A stretch of 64,000 bases of DNA from Rhodospirillales bacterium (lineage in GTDB: Bacteria; Pseudomonadota; Alphaproteobacteria; ATCC43930; CGMCC-115725): positions 17,748 through 81,747 of the forward strand of contig CANJCB010000019.1 in the NCBI GenBank assembly GCA_947473305.1, in the 5' to 3' direction. Shown piece after piece: positions 55,467-63,855 of this stretch. Made by a program: the position numbers and the translations under genes. Numbering within the stretch: position 1 is the first letter of the stretch; each line of letters opens with the position of its first letter. The notes beneath the pieces are model-generated. The model ran no database searches. It was given only the letters and a program-made list of their open reading frames with translations, and was not told where the DNA came from.

Positions 55467-56525
55467 GTTCCCGCGGCTCTTATGCCGCGGCCTCATTGAA
55501 GCTGGAGAATGCCGCTGGGGCGAAGGCGATCCACTGGCGCGTTCCCGCGGCTCTTATGCCGCGGCCTCATTGAAGCTGGCGGGAGTTCAAGGCCGATCTT
55601 CCCATGGTTGCGCTCGTTCCCGCGGCTCTTATGCCGCGGCCTCATTGAAGCAGGAGTTCGAGCTTGGCGGCGTCACGTTGCGCGGGATGTTCCCGCGGCT
55701 CTTATGCCGCGGCCTCATTGAAGCCGGTATTTCATGGCATAGGCGAAAAGTTTATTCAGGGTTCCCGCGGCTCTTATGCCGCGGCCTCATTGAAGCAAGT
55801 CCAGCTATGCGGACCTCGCCTCGATTGCCGAGGTTCCCGCGGCTCTTATGCCGCGGCCTCATTGAAGCGATGCCCGCAATGGACATTGGCGCTCGATGCG
55901 CCTATGTTCCCGCGGCTCTTATGCCGCGGCCTCATTGAAGCATCCCGAAGGTCGTGTTGCCCACCTCGGAGTTCCACAGGTTCCCGCGGCTCTTATGCCG
56001 CGGCCTCATTGAAGCCCGTAGCGTCCGGCGATATCGGCATCCCGAAAGCCCGGTTCCCGCGGCTCTTATGCCGCGGCCTCATTGAAGCAGCCGTCAGGGG
56101 GATGTCCCCTGGACTGAGGAGGACAAGTTCCCGCGGCTCTTATGCCGCGGCCTCATTGAAGCGGTCGAGACCTTGGGCTCGAGGCGCTATATCCCGATAA
56201 GTTCCCGCGGCTCTTATGCCGCGGCCTCATTGAAGCGGGTAGTTAATCAGCTTTTCCGCATTGGTCGCGAGGTTCCCGCGGCTCTTATGCCGCGGCCTCA
56301 TTGAAGCGTCGCAATGGGCATTCCCCATTATCTCGCCGGGCGAAGTTCCCGCGGCTCTTATGCCGCGGCCTCATTGAAGCTTGGGAGGAAGAGACGCTTG
56401 AATCTCAGCTTTCCAGGGTTCCCGCGGCTCTTATGCCGCGGCCTCATTGAAGCAGGTTGAGCGCGTCGCCGATTTGAATTTCCTGGGTCGTTCCCGCGGC
56501 TCTTATGCCGCGGCCTCATTGAAGC
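55467..56525 (+). CRISPR. Type I-G CRISPR array: 15 repeats, 14 spacers
   Basis: 36-bp repeats starting GTTCCCGCGG and ending TCATTGAAGC begin at 55467, 55541, 55616, 55689, 55761, 55833, 55906, 55980, 56053, 56127, 56201, 56272, 56345, 56418 and 56490. All copies look identical, including the last. Each contains a 7-bp stem CCGCGGC/GCCGCGG around TCTTAT. Spacers are 35-39 bp and all different. Uniform repeats and complete cas genes suggest an active locus. Confidence 0.98.
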
Positions 56526-56553
56526 TTTGAGATGTCGACTAGCGTCGGTGTAG

Positions 56554-56871
56554 CTGGCCAAGTTCACCCATGCAGGCATCCCTTGGCTCCGATATATTCG
56601 GCTGCGCCTGGGAGGGCGGGTCCATTTCTGGCCCTTTGATGGGTGGGAGATCCCTGATGGTCGCTCCGCGATGCTTGAAGTCTATCCCGCGCTCGTCAGC
56701 CCCAACTATCCGAGAGCGGATCGCACACCTGACCAACACGACGCCTACAGCGTGGCGGCCTGGCTATCAGAGTCGGATCGGAATGGCAGTCTATTGAGCT
56801 TTCTGAAGCCACAGTTGTCGCCGGCGGATCAGACCGTCGCCGAAGTCGAAGGGTGGATATTAGGAGTTGGA
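56554..56871 (+). pseudogene. Truncated C-terminal remnant of a DUF429-like (predicted RNase H-like) protein
   Basis: The frame is open from 56554, just after the last repeat, with no convincing start. It reads WLRYIRLRLGGRVHFWPFDGWEIPDGRS, then AMLEVYPALVSPNYPRADRTPDQHDAYSVAAWLSESD and ending AEVEGWILGVG (shown in parts). This looks like the conserved C-terminus of a larger hypothetical nuclease-like family whose N-terminus is absent, so the CRISPR array or an earlier rearrangement has cut it. Family naming is from memory of motifs. Confidence 0.5.
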
Positions 56872-56883
56872 CAATCATCCGAG

Positions 56884-57156
56884 ATGGCCAGGACCGCCCC
56901 CATGCCGAAACTCGTTGTGGGTGGCATTAAACGGGTCCCGACCCGTGCGAAACGGCGAACCACGGAGCCCGGTTTCAGAAACGGAAATAACCAGATCGTA
57001 ATCCGGCGAACCGATGAGCGCGGCAACGACCACAATCAGAACGTCTATGTGCTCTGCTGCGGAAGTTGCAGCCATGAATATGGAGCCAATGGCTCTGATA
57101 TCTGGCAGAGGCGATGTCCCTCCTGCCATCAAGGAGCCAAAGGGCTTCTTTTCTAG
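56884..57156 (+). CDS. Small zinc-ribbon protein
   Basis: 90 residues from ATG 56884, with GGAG about 14 nt upstream. The C-terminal ribbon is CCGSCSHEYGANGSDIWQRR followed by CPSCH: two CxxC pairs 21 residues apart. The N-terminal half is basic (RVPTRAKRRTTEPGF). Similar short ribbons occur on mobile elements. It is in frame with the remnant upstream, so a fused 161-residue product from ATG 56671 is an alternative. Function unknown. Confidence 0.6.
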   Translation: MARTAPMPKLVVGGIKRVPTRAKRRTTEPGFRNGNNQIVIRRTDERGNDHNQNVYVLCCGSCSHEYGANGSDIWQRRCPSCHQGAKGLLF

Positions 57157-57275
57157 GGAATAGAGGCCCAAAAGACGCTTATCTCGGTGCGTTGAAAGAT
57201 CGTTGCTACCGATGATGATAGTGGTTGACCAAAGGACTGGCCCCTAGACGATCCATCATCAAAGGAGTCCGCGTT

Positions 57276-57734
57276 ATGAACCAAGGCACGTCATTGACGG
57301 CCCGCCAAAAGCGCCTCGTCGAGGTCATCACGGAACGAGGGTGTACGATTCGTGAAGCCTCGGAGATTGCCGGTTACGCTGTCGGCGAGAGTGGTCGAGT
57401 GCACGCCTCTAAGACGCTGCGGAAGCCGCATGTCCAGGCTTACTTGCGAGCCCGCCTGAACGATGCGATCGGCCATGCTGCCCCAGCAGCGCTTTACCGG
57501 ATCATCGACCTCACGCGCCATGCGCGTTCGGAATACGTACAGCTTGAGGCGGCTAAGGATCTGCTCAACCGAGCGGGCTATAGAGCGGAGCAGATTATCA
57601 TGGGACAGGGTGTGCAGATCACCATCGATCTTTCGCCCCCGAGCGAACACGGCCGTGTGCTAAATCATGCCCCCGAGCAATGGCGGGAAGTCGAGTCTTT
57701 GTCTCATGCGCAGGATGCTGAGAAGGTAGCCTGA
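57276..57734 (+). CDS. Terminase-small-subunit-like DNA-binding protein
   Basis: 152 residues from ATG 57276 (AAAGGAG 8 nt upstream). The N-terminus LTARQKRLVEVITERGCTIR, then EASEIAGYAVGE and HASKTLRKPHVQAYLRARL, matches the helix-turn-helix pattern of phage terminase small subunits (Terminase_2 type). No large subunit is nearby. In phage satellites a lone TerS redirects packaging of helper particles; it might alternatively be just a DNA-binding regulator. Confidence 0.7.
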   Translation: MNQGTSLTARQKRLVEVITERGCTIREASEIAGYAVGESGRVHASKTLRKPHVQAYLRARLNDAIGHAAPAALYRIIDLTRHARSEYVQLEAAKDLLNRAGYRAEQIIMGQGVQITIDLSPPSEHGRVLNHAPEQWREVESLSHAQDAEKVA

Positions 57735-57789
57735 CGCACACGTTTGGGTCGCTGGGGGCGTCCCAGAACTCTGTCGCATGTGATCTGCC

Positions 57790-58143
57790 TCAATGGAGAC
57801 GCTTCTGATCATTGCCGCCCAAGCGGCAGGAGACCCAGGCGGCAATGCGGTGCGCAATCCCTCGACGGGCGAAGGCAGGGTTGGGATCTGCGAACATGAC
57901 CTCAGCAGGATCGCCCACTATTTCAATGGAGCCGATTTCAACAACTGCCGCATCCGCAGCCGTGAGGATTCTCACGCTAGGCTTGGTTTGATCAGAAGTT
58001 CCCGGAGGCGTCACCGCTTTACCATAACAATCTATCCAATACCGTTTACCGGGTTCCTGGTCGGCAATATTTTCGATGTGCCCGTACAAGACGTACAACG
58101 CCGTACATGTACCTTCATGTATGGCCACTCCCAAGCGATACAT
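57790..58143 (-). CDS. Hypothetical protein, doubtful
   Basis: A possible 117-residue product from ATG 58143, downstream of and co-directional with the repA-like gene. The C-terminal part (VRILTAADAAVVEIGSIEIV, RRGIAHRIAAWVS) has coding look; the N-terminal part crosses the GTACA repeat cluster and is Cys-rich and odd. No ribosome-binding site is seen. Confidence 0.3.
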   Translation of the reverse strand: MYRLGVAIHEGTCTALYVLYGHIENIADQEPGKRYWIDCYGKAVTPPGTSDQTKPSVRILTAADAAVVEIGSIEIVGDPAEVMFADPNPAFARRGIAHRIAAWVSCRLGGNDQKRLH

Positions 58144-58177
58144 ACACGTACAACACCCTGAAGGGGTGTACCTGTAC
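58084..58177. repeat. GTACA/TGTAC repeat cluster, possible origin (iteron-like)
   Basis: Within 94 bp, GTACA occurs at 58084, 58093, 58103 and 58148 and its complement TGTAC at 58108, 58167 and 58173. Some are part of longer units (CGTACAAC-type and GGTGTACCTGTACGG). It lies directly downstream of the RepA-like gene. Clusters of this kind next to a rep gene often form a replication origin. Confidence 0.5.
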
Positions 58178-58210
58178 GGTGTGGATGTCGGCTGGGCAGC
58201 TTGATTAAAA

Positions 58211-59314
58211 TTAGACAATCCACACCCAGTCGGCCCAGGTTCCGATCATGCCCGACTCTTGAAGCTTCTCAGCGGCTCGCTTGAACGCTTTCTGCCTTGC
58301 CTGCGGGGTGGCATCAACGTCGGCGATGGCTCCCTGATAGGCATACCTGCGCCAGACATCGACAGTGATGGCCCGATGGTGCGAGGGAGTGTGATTGCTG
58401 GCCGGTGGCTCTTCGCCAGCAACGTCGATGGCGATCCGCAAGAAATCGAGCGCCACCTTGGCAGCCCCCTTTACAGCGACCGCGCGCTTTTCTTTCCTCG
58501 CGTCGTGTTCAACAGGCTCCACGATACAGGAGGTTATCGCCTTCCCTCTGGCGTCGATCCCAAGTTCGATGGCCGGCAGCCGAAACGAAAACTTGCCATC
58601 GAGAGCAAGGTCTCGTTGCTTTGTGACCCGCGCCATAGAGGTTGCCGTCGCATCGTCTCGGGTAACTTCGATTTCGGTGTCGATGCCACAAAGCAAGATG
58701 TTGTGCCCACGCGCTCCGCGACCCTTATCCTTACCGGAGTGATGGATGGACATCACGTGAGCCCCGGTTGCGGCCCGGATGCGATCGTTCGTTGCAACGT
58801 AGTCTCCCATGTCCTTGCTGGAGTTTTCGTCCCCGCCCGCCATTGCCCGCGAGAGGGTATCGACAATTACCAGCGAGACAGACATCCCAAACTTTTCTCC
58901 CGCTGCCTTGACTGCCTCAATGACACGCTGCGTATCGCCATCGGGATCCCGCAAATCAACACTTTGTCGGATGACGGCAAAGGGGATGGCTTTGCTTTCG
59001 AGCCCTTGTGCCTTCCCCAACGCGGCAACCCGGTTCAGGATGCCATCGGTACCTTCGCACGCTATGTAGACGACCCCGCCCTGGTCGATCTGCCGGCCAA
59101 ACCAGGGCTTGCCCAGGGACACATGGAATCCGAGGTCAGTCGCGAAAAAGGTCTTTCCGGTGCCGGGAGCCCCGTACATGATCGACGCTTGGTTCCGGCA
59201 AAGAAAACCCTCGACGAAGTCACTGCCACCCTCGGCCATCTGGATGTCCTCGAAAAACTCCAGCCGAAGGGGTGGGCGTTCCAGTTTTGCCTGATCCAAA
59301 GGAATCCGCGACAT
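58211..59314 (-). CDS. RepA-like hexameric helicase/AAA ATPase
   Basis: 367 residues. Walker A GAPGTGKT at 48-55, Walker B LVIVDTLSR, an Arg-rich HHSGKDKGRGARGH loop, and C-terminal helical DNA-binding-like region. This is the AAA_25/RepA family of plasmid and satellite replication helicases. It begins 2 nt after the preceding gene's stop, so it is in an operon alpA - hypothetical - repA. Confidence 0.85.
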   Translation of the reverse strand: MSRIPLDQAKLERPPLRLEFFEDIQMAEGGSDFVEGFLCRNQASIMYGAPGTGKTFFATDLGFHVSLGKPWFGRQIDQGGVVYIACEGTDGILNRVAALGKAQGLESKAIPFAVIRQSVDLRDPDGDTQRVIEAVKAAGEKFGMSVSLVIVDTLSRAMAGGDENSSKDMGDYVATNDRIRAATGAHVMSIHHSGKDKGRGARGHNILLCGIDTEIEVTRDDATATSMARVTKQRDLALDGKFSFRLPAIELGIDARGKAITSCIVEPVEHDARKEKRAVAVKGAAKVALDFLRIAIDVAGEEPPASNHTPSHHRAITVDVWRRYAYQGAIADVDATPQARQKAFKRAAEKLQESGMIGTWADWVWIV

Positions 59315-59316
59315 GG

Positions 59317-59967
59317 TCAGGCTGCCCTTCGGTTGGGCGATCTCACGTAGAACCGCGGCAAGTTCGGGGGCGGATCAATAAAGCGACTTTCCACCTCCCT
59401 GCCCAGATCCACGGTGTCAGTGGTGATCTCTTTGACGCCTCCGAGCCACAAGCGGAGGTTCGCGTGTGGATCGAGAACCACCGCCCCATTGCCGCAATCA
59501 CGCAACCAATCCAGGGGCGTGCTGTGCAGAAACAGAGATTCGCCGAACCAACGGGAACGCTCTACGGCATCGGGATTGAGCAGCGGCATCGCGCCCGTCC
59601 TGAGGCGCCACACCGAGGGGCTCGCTGGTACCCACGCAATCAAATCGCCAACCTCGACCGCTTCATCGTCGATTTCATGAAGCTCAGGCAGCGGGATTGC
59701 CGGCATGATGAACGCCGCGAAGCCATTGCTATCGGGCTCGTAGTACCCGTCGGAATTGACGCGGATCTTGGCCACGCCGAAGCGCATAGGACCGCGCCAG
59801 AGGTAATCCGCCGGCACGCCGTTTAGGACGAAGAACTCGAAATCTGCGCGGTCGGCGGCTGCGGTTGCCGCTAGGAACTCCGCCAGGACATCGCCCCGAG
59901 CCGCAGTTGCTTGTTCCGGAGCATCGGCCTCCCGTGCTGCAGCCGTCTGATGTTGGGTACTCATCAT
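59317..59967 (-). CDS. Hypothetical protein in alpA-repA operon
   Basis: 216 residues. Start taken at ATG 59967, which overlaps the alpA stop (ATGA); an in-frame start at 60000 would overlap more. Acidic N-terminus, then a mixed region (ADYLWRGPMRFGVAKIRV, VWRLRTGAMPLLNPDA, LDPHANLRLWLGG). No family recognised; conserved placement between alpA and repA suggests a role in replication or its control. Confidence 0.7.
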   Translation of the reverse strand: MMSTQHQTAAAREADAPEQATAARGDVLAEFLAATAAADRADFEFFVLNGVPADYLWRGPMRFGVAKIRVNSDGYYEPDSNGFAAFIMPAIPLPELHEIDDEAVEVGDLIAWVPASPSVWRLRTGAMPLLNPDAVERSRWFGESLFLHSTPLDWLRDCGNGAVVLDPHANLRLWLGGVKEITTDTVDLGREVESRFIDPPPNLPRFYVRSPNRRAA

Positions 59968-60146
59968 CCGCCCCGTCGGGCCACACGCTGCTCGATCCAA
60001 TCATCAATCTCGGCCTCAATCCAGCCGACGCTATTGGGTCCGAGTTGGATTCGCCTGGGAAAATTACCTGCCTTTTCAATCCGCAAAATATGCATATCCG
60101 AATAGCCGACCTTATTCTTGAGTTCGGCCTTACGAATGATTCTCAT
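59964..60146 (-). CDS. alpA: AlpA-family phage transcriptional regulator
   Basis: 60 residues. MerR-like helix-turn-helix of the AlpA type: LKNKVGYSDMHILRIEKAGNFPRR, with GPNSVGWIEAEIDDWI, shown in parts. AlpA proteins activate excision and replication genes of P4-like and PICI-like elements. First gene of the replication operon; stop overlaps the next gene. Confidence 0.92.
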   Translation of the reverse strand: MRIIRKAELKNKVGYSDMHILRIEKAGNFPRRIQLGPNSVGWIEAEIDDWIEQRVARRGG

Positions 60147-60351
60147 GGTGGGAACCTCTTTGCATCCCGGCGCCTAACGCCGTGTTGCGGGAAGTTGCGA
60201 TAGGTGATCTCCGGCTCAAACGCACCATGACAAATGGCTGACTTACTGGGTTCTAAGGGCTTCGCCGTAGGGGCAATGCGCCAACTTTCTAGGTCGTGAC
60301 TCTCCCATCGAGCGGTGACACCTGTCCCGCGGATAGCCGCTTCCGGCGTAG

Positions 60352-61533
60352 CTAGGGCTGTTGCTGCCGAGCTAGGATCATTTGAAGAGCATCGGCCCAA
60401 CGGCTCAAGGCAGAACGCTTTTCCTCGATATAGGAGGCTCGGTCGTAAATGTGGGTCACCCCGCCTTCGACATGGTTCAGGACCTGGGAGATAACCAGGC
60501 GCGGCACGCCGGCGCGAGCCATGTTCGTTGCTGCGGTGCGACGAAGATCATGGATGCGCCATTCTGAGACCCCAGAAAGCTTATCGGCTTTCGCCTTTGC
60601 CTTCGTCCATGAACCGAGAGGCCGGTCTCCAGTCGTAGTGAAGATGAGGTCGCCCAGTCGCGGCATGGCGTCGAGAACCGTCAGGGCCGATGGCGTGAGC
60701 GGCACCTCATGCGCCCGGTCGCCCTTGGTCCTCTCTCGCGGTATGGTCCAAATTGCCTTCCCCCGGTCGAAATCCGACCATTTCATCAGGCCGACCTCCT
60801 CTCGTCGCTGTCCGGTCAGCAGGAGGAAGCGCAACATCATGCCAAAGGCCGGCGACATCTCGCCGGTCGCCTTCCAAATTTTGCGGATTTCCTCATCGTT
60901 GAGAACGCGCTCCCGCCTTTCCTCACGCCCTGGCGCCTTGATGCCGGCGACCGGACTGAACTTGATGAGATCGCGTTCGAGCGCCCAATTGAAGAGCTTG
61001 CGGGTAAACGCAAGCAAGCGGTTCGCGGCATAGGGAGCGCCTCGGTCGAAGACCGTCTGCACTGCCTCCCGTACCTCCCGTCGCGTGATGTCCGAGATAG
61101 GACGGCGGCTCCACCGGGGGATAAGTTCGCGCTCGATGACGGTCTTGATCTCGCCTCCTGAGCGCAACTTTGAAAGATGCTGGAGCGCGAAGGCATCGAC
61201 AACCGCCCGGAAGTTGCCGTCTCGCTTGCGCTGCTCCTCCTGTTCCTTCTCGCGCTGACGCACCTTGGGATCGACCCCGAGGCTGATCTCTTCGAGAGCC
61301 GCTTGCGCGAGCTGCCGGGCGCTGGCGAGAGTGAGCGAAGGGTAATCACCGATCTTGCGACGAAGAAGGACACCGTTGAGCCGCTTCATGACGACGAAGC
61401 TCTTCCGGCCCCGATCGGTCACCCGAACCCCGAAGTTAGGCAGGCGAGCATCCCAGATATCGTAACGCTTGCCTTCGGGTGCCGGCTTAGCTTTTAAGAT
61501 CGCTGCGTCTGTTAGAATAATTTGGGACCGCAT
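60352..61533 (-). CDS. int: P4-type tyrosine integrase
   Basis: 393 residues from ATG 61533 (MRSQIILTDAAILKAK); GGCGGG lies upstream, while the longer frame to 61569 overlaps the arm sites. N-terminal DUF4102 arm-binding domain (YDIWDARLPNFGVRVTDRG), core-binding domain, then catalytic domain with Arg in LLTGQRREEVGL, HDLRRTAATNMAR, and NHVEGGVTHIYDR (His and Tyr). All catalytic residues present. It sits beside attR and would integrate the element at tRNA-Thr. Confidence 0.93.
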   Translation of the reverse strand: MRSQIILTDAAILKAKPAPEGKRYDIWDARLPNFGVRVTDRGRKSFVVMKRLNGVLLRRKIGDYPSLTLASARQLAQAALEEISLGVDPKVRQREKEQEEQRKRDGNFRAVVDAFALQHLSKLRSGGEIKTVIERELIPRWSRRPISDITRREVREAVQTVFDRGAPYAANRLLAFTRKLFNWALERDLIKFSPVAGIKAPGREERRERVLNDEEIRKIWKATGEMSPAFGMMLRFLLLTGQRREEVGLMKWSDFDRGKAIWTIPRERTKGDRAHEVPLTPSALTVLDAMPRLGDLIFTTTGDRPLGSWTKAKAKADKLSGVSEWRIHDLRRTAATNMARAGVPRLVISQVLNHVEGGVTHIYDRASYIEEKRSALSRWADALQMILARQQQP

Positions 61534-61548
61534 ATGCATCACCCGCCT

Positions 61549-61568
61549 GGGGCAACATCGGGGCAACA
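61549..61568 (+). promoter_or_regulatory. Right arm-type integrase sites (two GGGGCAACA repeats)
   Basis: GGGGCAACA at 61549-61557 and 61560-61568, same strand and 11-bp pitch as the left pair. They lie directly upstream of int, so binding could also repress its promoter. Confidence 0.7.
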
Positions 61569-61569
61569 A

Positions 61570-61700
61570 ATAGGCTTGTTACCCATCGTTGCACCATGTT
61601 ATGTGATGGTATCACAAAATACCGTAATATCAATTATTTATGAGATAATCAGGAGAGCGTCTGTGACCCTACGTTACGCGGTGATATACTAAAATCTCTA
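61570..61700. other. AT-rich int upstream region between arm sites and attR
   Basis: 131 bp of AT-rich DNA, unlike the GC-rich surroundings, with the dyad TGATGGTATCA at 61602-61612. Probably holds the int promoter and sites for accessory bending proteins. No gene. Confidence 0.35.
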
Positions 61701-61747
61701 ATTCGTAATCAGTAGGTCCGCGGTTCGAATCCGCGCGTCGGCACCAG
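61701..61747 (+). repeat. attR core, 47-bp tRNA-Thr fragment
   Basis: Identical to 44820-44866. It lacks the 5' half of the tRNA, so it is not a functional tRNA gene. Confidence 0.95.
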
Positions 61748-61893
61748 TGAAATAGAAGTAGAAGCAATAACTTAGATTCAGGTTATGGGAACAGAAAGGG
61801 ACTTTCCGGGGTAGGGATAAGTCCTCGATCCGGGGTACTCGTTCATACCCCGTTCTTGGGGGCGAAACCGCGCTAATCGCCGGATATCATCTG

Positions 61894-62496
61894 CTAGGCA
61901 GCTTGCCGGGCGAGCCTTTGAACCACCGATACGCCGACACCTAATGTTGCTGCAGTCTTTCTGATGCCCGTGCCACCTGCCAACAGAGCCCGTATTTCAG
62001 TCTCTTTGTCGCGACCGATCCGTGGCCTGCCGATAGCCTTGCCGCTCTTCGTGCCAGTCTCCCTAACACGCGATAGCCCAGCCTTTACCCGCTCAACGAT
62101 CATGGCGCGCTCAAACTCGGCGAACACCCCAAGCATCTGAAACAGCGCCTTACCGGCTGGTGTAGAGGTATCAAGCCCTTGCTGATGCAGATATAGGTCA
62201 ACGCCCTTCGCATGAAGTTCGGCAAGCGTGCTGATCAGATCTTGCAAAGATCGCCCAAGCCGATCAACGCTCCAGGCAGCGACTACATCAAACTCGCGCC
62301 TTGCTACGCCCTTCAATATCTGGTCCAGCGTGGGCCGCTTGTCGCGCCCTTTGGAACCGCTGATACCCTCGTCGCAGTACTCAGCCACGATATCCCAACC
62401 GTGGCGCTCTGCGGCTTCCTGAAGCTCCCTGCGCTGGTTGTCGACGGTCTGGCCGTTGGTGCTGACGCGAAGGTAGATCGCCGCTCGCTTACTCAT
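61894..62496 (-). CDS. Serine recombinase (resolvase/invertase family)
   Basis: 200 residues. Catalytic Ser12 in AAIYLRVSTNGQ, then YCDEGISGSKGRDKRP, AWSVDRLGRSLQDL, MLGVFAEFERAMIVERVKAG, and a C-terminal helix-turn-helix (GTGIRKTAATLGVGVSVVQR). Small Tn3/Gin-type recombinase. Lies outside attR, so it belongs to different mobile DNA. Confidence 0.93.
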   Translation of the reverse strand: MSKRAAIYLRVSTNGQTVDNQRRELQEAAERHGWDIVAEYCDEGISGSKGRDKRPTLDQILKGVARREFDVVAAWSVDRLGRSLQDLISTLAELHAKGVDLYLHQQGLDTSTPAGKALFQMLGVFAEFERAMIVERVKAGLSRVRETGTKSGKAIGRPRIGRDKETEIRALLAGGTGIRKTAATLGVGVSVVQRLARQAA

Positions 62497-62508
62497 CGCT
62501 GCTGCTCC

Positions 62509-62940
62509 TCAGGTCGTGCGTTGAGCAACCTTGGAAATATCCCGCAGGGAATGGATAAATGCTTCATGACCATCGGAGGCTTGGAATTTCCAATTCTTCC
62601 AAGCATTCTCGTTGCCATGGACTACGGCTGTGCTCAGTTTATGCAGCGACGTATAGAGCGTGTTGTCGGTGAGGAGCAGCCACTTGCCACCTGATCTCTT
62701 CGCGCGATAGTGCCGACCTTTGTAGTCGCGGAATATCTCGAAGCCCTCCTCCCATTGCACACCGTATCGATCATCCGAATTCGCTTGATCGGCAAGTATC
62801 TGGAGTCCGCTTTGGATGAGTTCTGCATCGTTCCGCAGACCCAAGACGCGACGCAAAATAGCCTCTTCCGTTTCCTCTCCAGGACCTCTGTTTGCCCAGA
62901 TGGCTGCAAACACGTCGGTTGAGATACTGATTGATCGCAT
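62509..62940 (-). CDS. Hypothetical protein
   Basis: 143 residues. N-terminus ISISTDVFAAIWANRGPGEE resembles small ribbon-helix-helix/SeqA-like starts; the middle EIFRDYKGRHYRAKRSGGKW resembles a modification- or nucleic-acid-binding RAMA-like stretch. It lies 12 nt before the recombinase on the same strand. No firm family. Confidence 0.6.
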   Translation of the reverse strand: MRSISISTDVFAAIWANRGPGEETEEAILRRVLGLRNDAELIQSGLQILADQANSDDRYGVQWEEGFEIFRDYKGRHYRAKRSGGKWLLLTDNTLYTSLHKLSTAVVHGNENAWKNWKFQASDGHEAFIHSLRDISKVAQRTT

Positions 62941-63604
62941 TGCTTTACCTCCTGTAAATCTATAAAACTACAGTATCACAAGAAACATAGTATTGCGAGG
63001 GAGTGCGGTCAACCCGTCTTAAAACCAACTGATTCCGGTACAAGCCTGTTCGGCCCCCGCAGCTCGCGGATTTGCTGACATTTAAAACGTCGGGCGAAGG
63101 AGGGGTTTTGGTACAGGTAGGGGATGGACGGCTGGCGCTTCTTTGGTGCGATCACCCCTTAGGATTTCGCACCATGCCCCACCCCCCATATCCGGGCAGC
63201 GGCCAAGCCCGGGGCTAGGGATGCGTAGATGGCATCGACGTATTTTGTTGGTTTGCGTTTGTTACAGGGGTGGCGCGGGAATATTTGCACCCCGCCGCTT
63301 CGACTAATCGCTTCAGCTCTGGATGGTGGGTAACACGGGTATTATTCGCGCTCCTGAGAAACCTGCCGCTGTTAAACGCCTTAATGCTGCTGAGACCGTC
63401 GACCATAGGCCTTTGGATTATCGGGCTTTCCCGCCTATTTACCCAAACGCAGCGAGGCTCCGCCTCGGCAGCCCCCTGGGAATATGTCACAAAGGAGCAA
63501 TCACATTTAAACGAAATCTGGCAGCTACCTAAGGCTCCATAAGCAATGCAACAGGGATGCTGAATCCACACTGTAGCCGGCAACGACTTTGGCAGTGCAC
63601 CATG
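62941..63604. other. Gene-poor stretch
   Basis: About 660 bp. ORFs here (for example 63215-63583 minus) have low-complexity or Cys-rich products and no ribosome-binding sites. I see nothing convincing. Confidence 0.3.
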
Positions 63605-63799
63605 TCACGGGCGAGGTCTCGGTCCTGCTTTGCGGCCGAGGTCTCTCGCGGCTTGCCGATTAACTGGCTTATCATTACCCAGTTGGATCGCCGTATTAGG
63701 TGCCTTCCAGAAGCGAGCTTCTTTGGAAAACAGGTCATTCTGCGCCTTTCGCTGTAATTTGCGTAAGGCCTTGGGGGATAGTGGCAGAGGGGAATCCAT
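63605..63799 (-). CDS. Small basic hypothetical protein
   Basis: 64 residues (SPKALRKLQRKAQNDLFSKE, RQAARDLGRKAGPRPRP), very basic, with GGAG 7 nt before ATG 63799. It may be a nucleic-acid-binding or remnant mobile-element protein. No family recognised. Confidence 0.4.
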   Translation of the reverse strand: MDSPLPLSPKALRKLQRKAQNDLFSKEARFWKAPNTAIQLGNDKPVNRQAARDLGRKAGPRPRP

Positions 63800-63855
63800 A
63801 GTCTGCTCCGGTGTGCGGCGAGGTTCCGCAGTCTAATCTCACGCATATGCAACTA

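Noticed and set aside
55360..56200. ORFs reading through the CRISPR repeats (repeated FPRLLCRGLIEA or SRGSYAAASLK units)
   Set aside because: The periodic peptides are only translations of the 36-bp repeats; no gene is there.
60143..60400. 85-codon minus-strand ORF between int and alpA
   Set aside because: It overlaps both neighbours' ends, lacks a ribosome-binding site and has no recognisable features.
61701..61747. Second tRNA-Thr gene
   Set aside because: Only the 3' half is present; the 5' acceptor and D-arm are missing, so it is the attR copy.
63215..63583. 122-codon minus-strand ORF
   Set aside because: No ribosome-binding site, irregular composition, and overlapping plus-strand ORFs of equal quality; cannot be supported.
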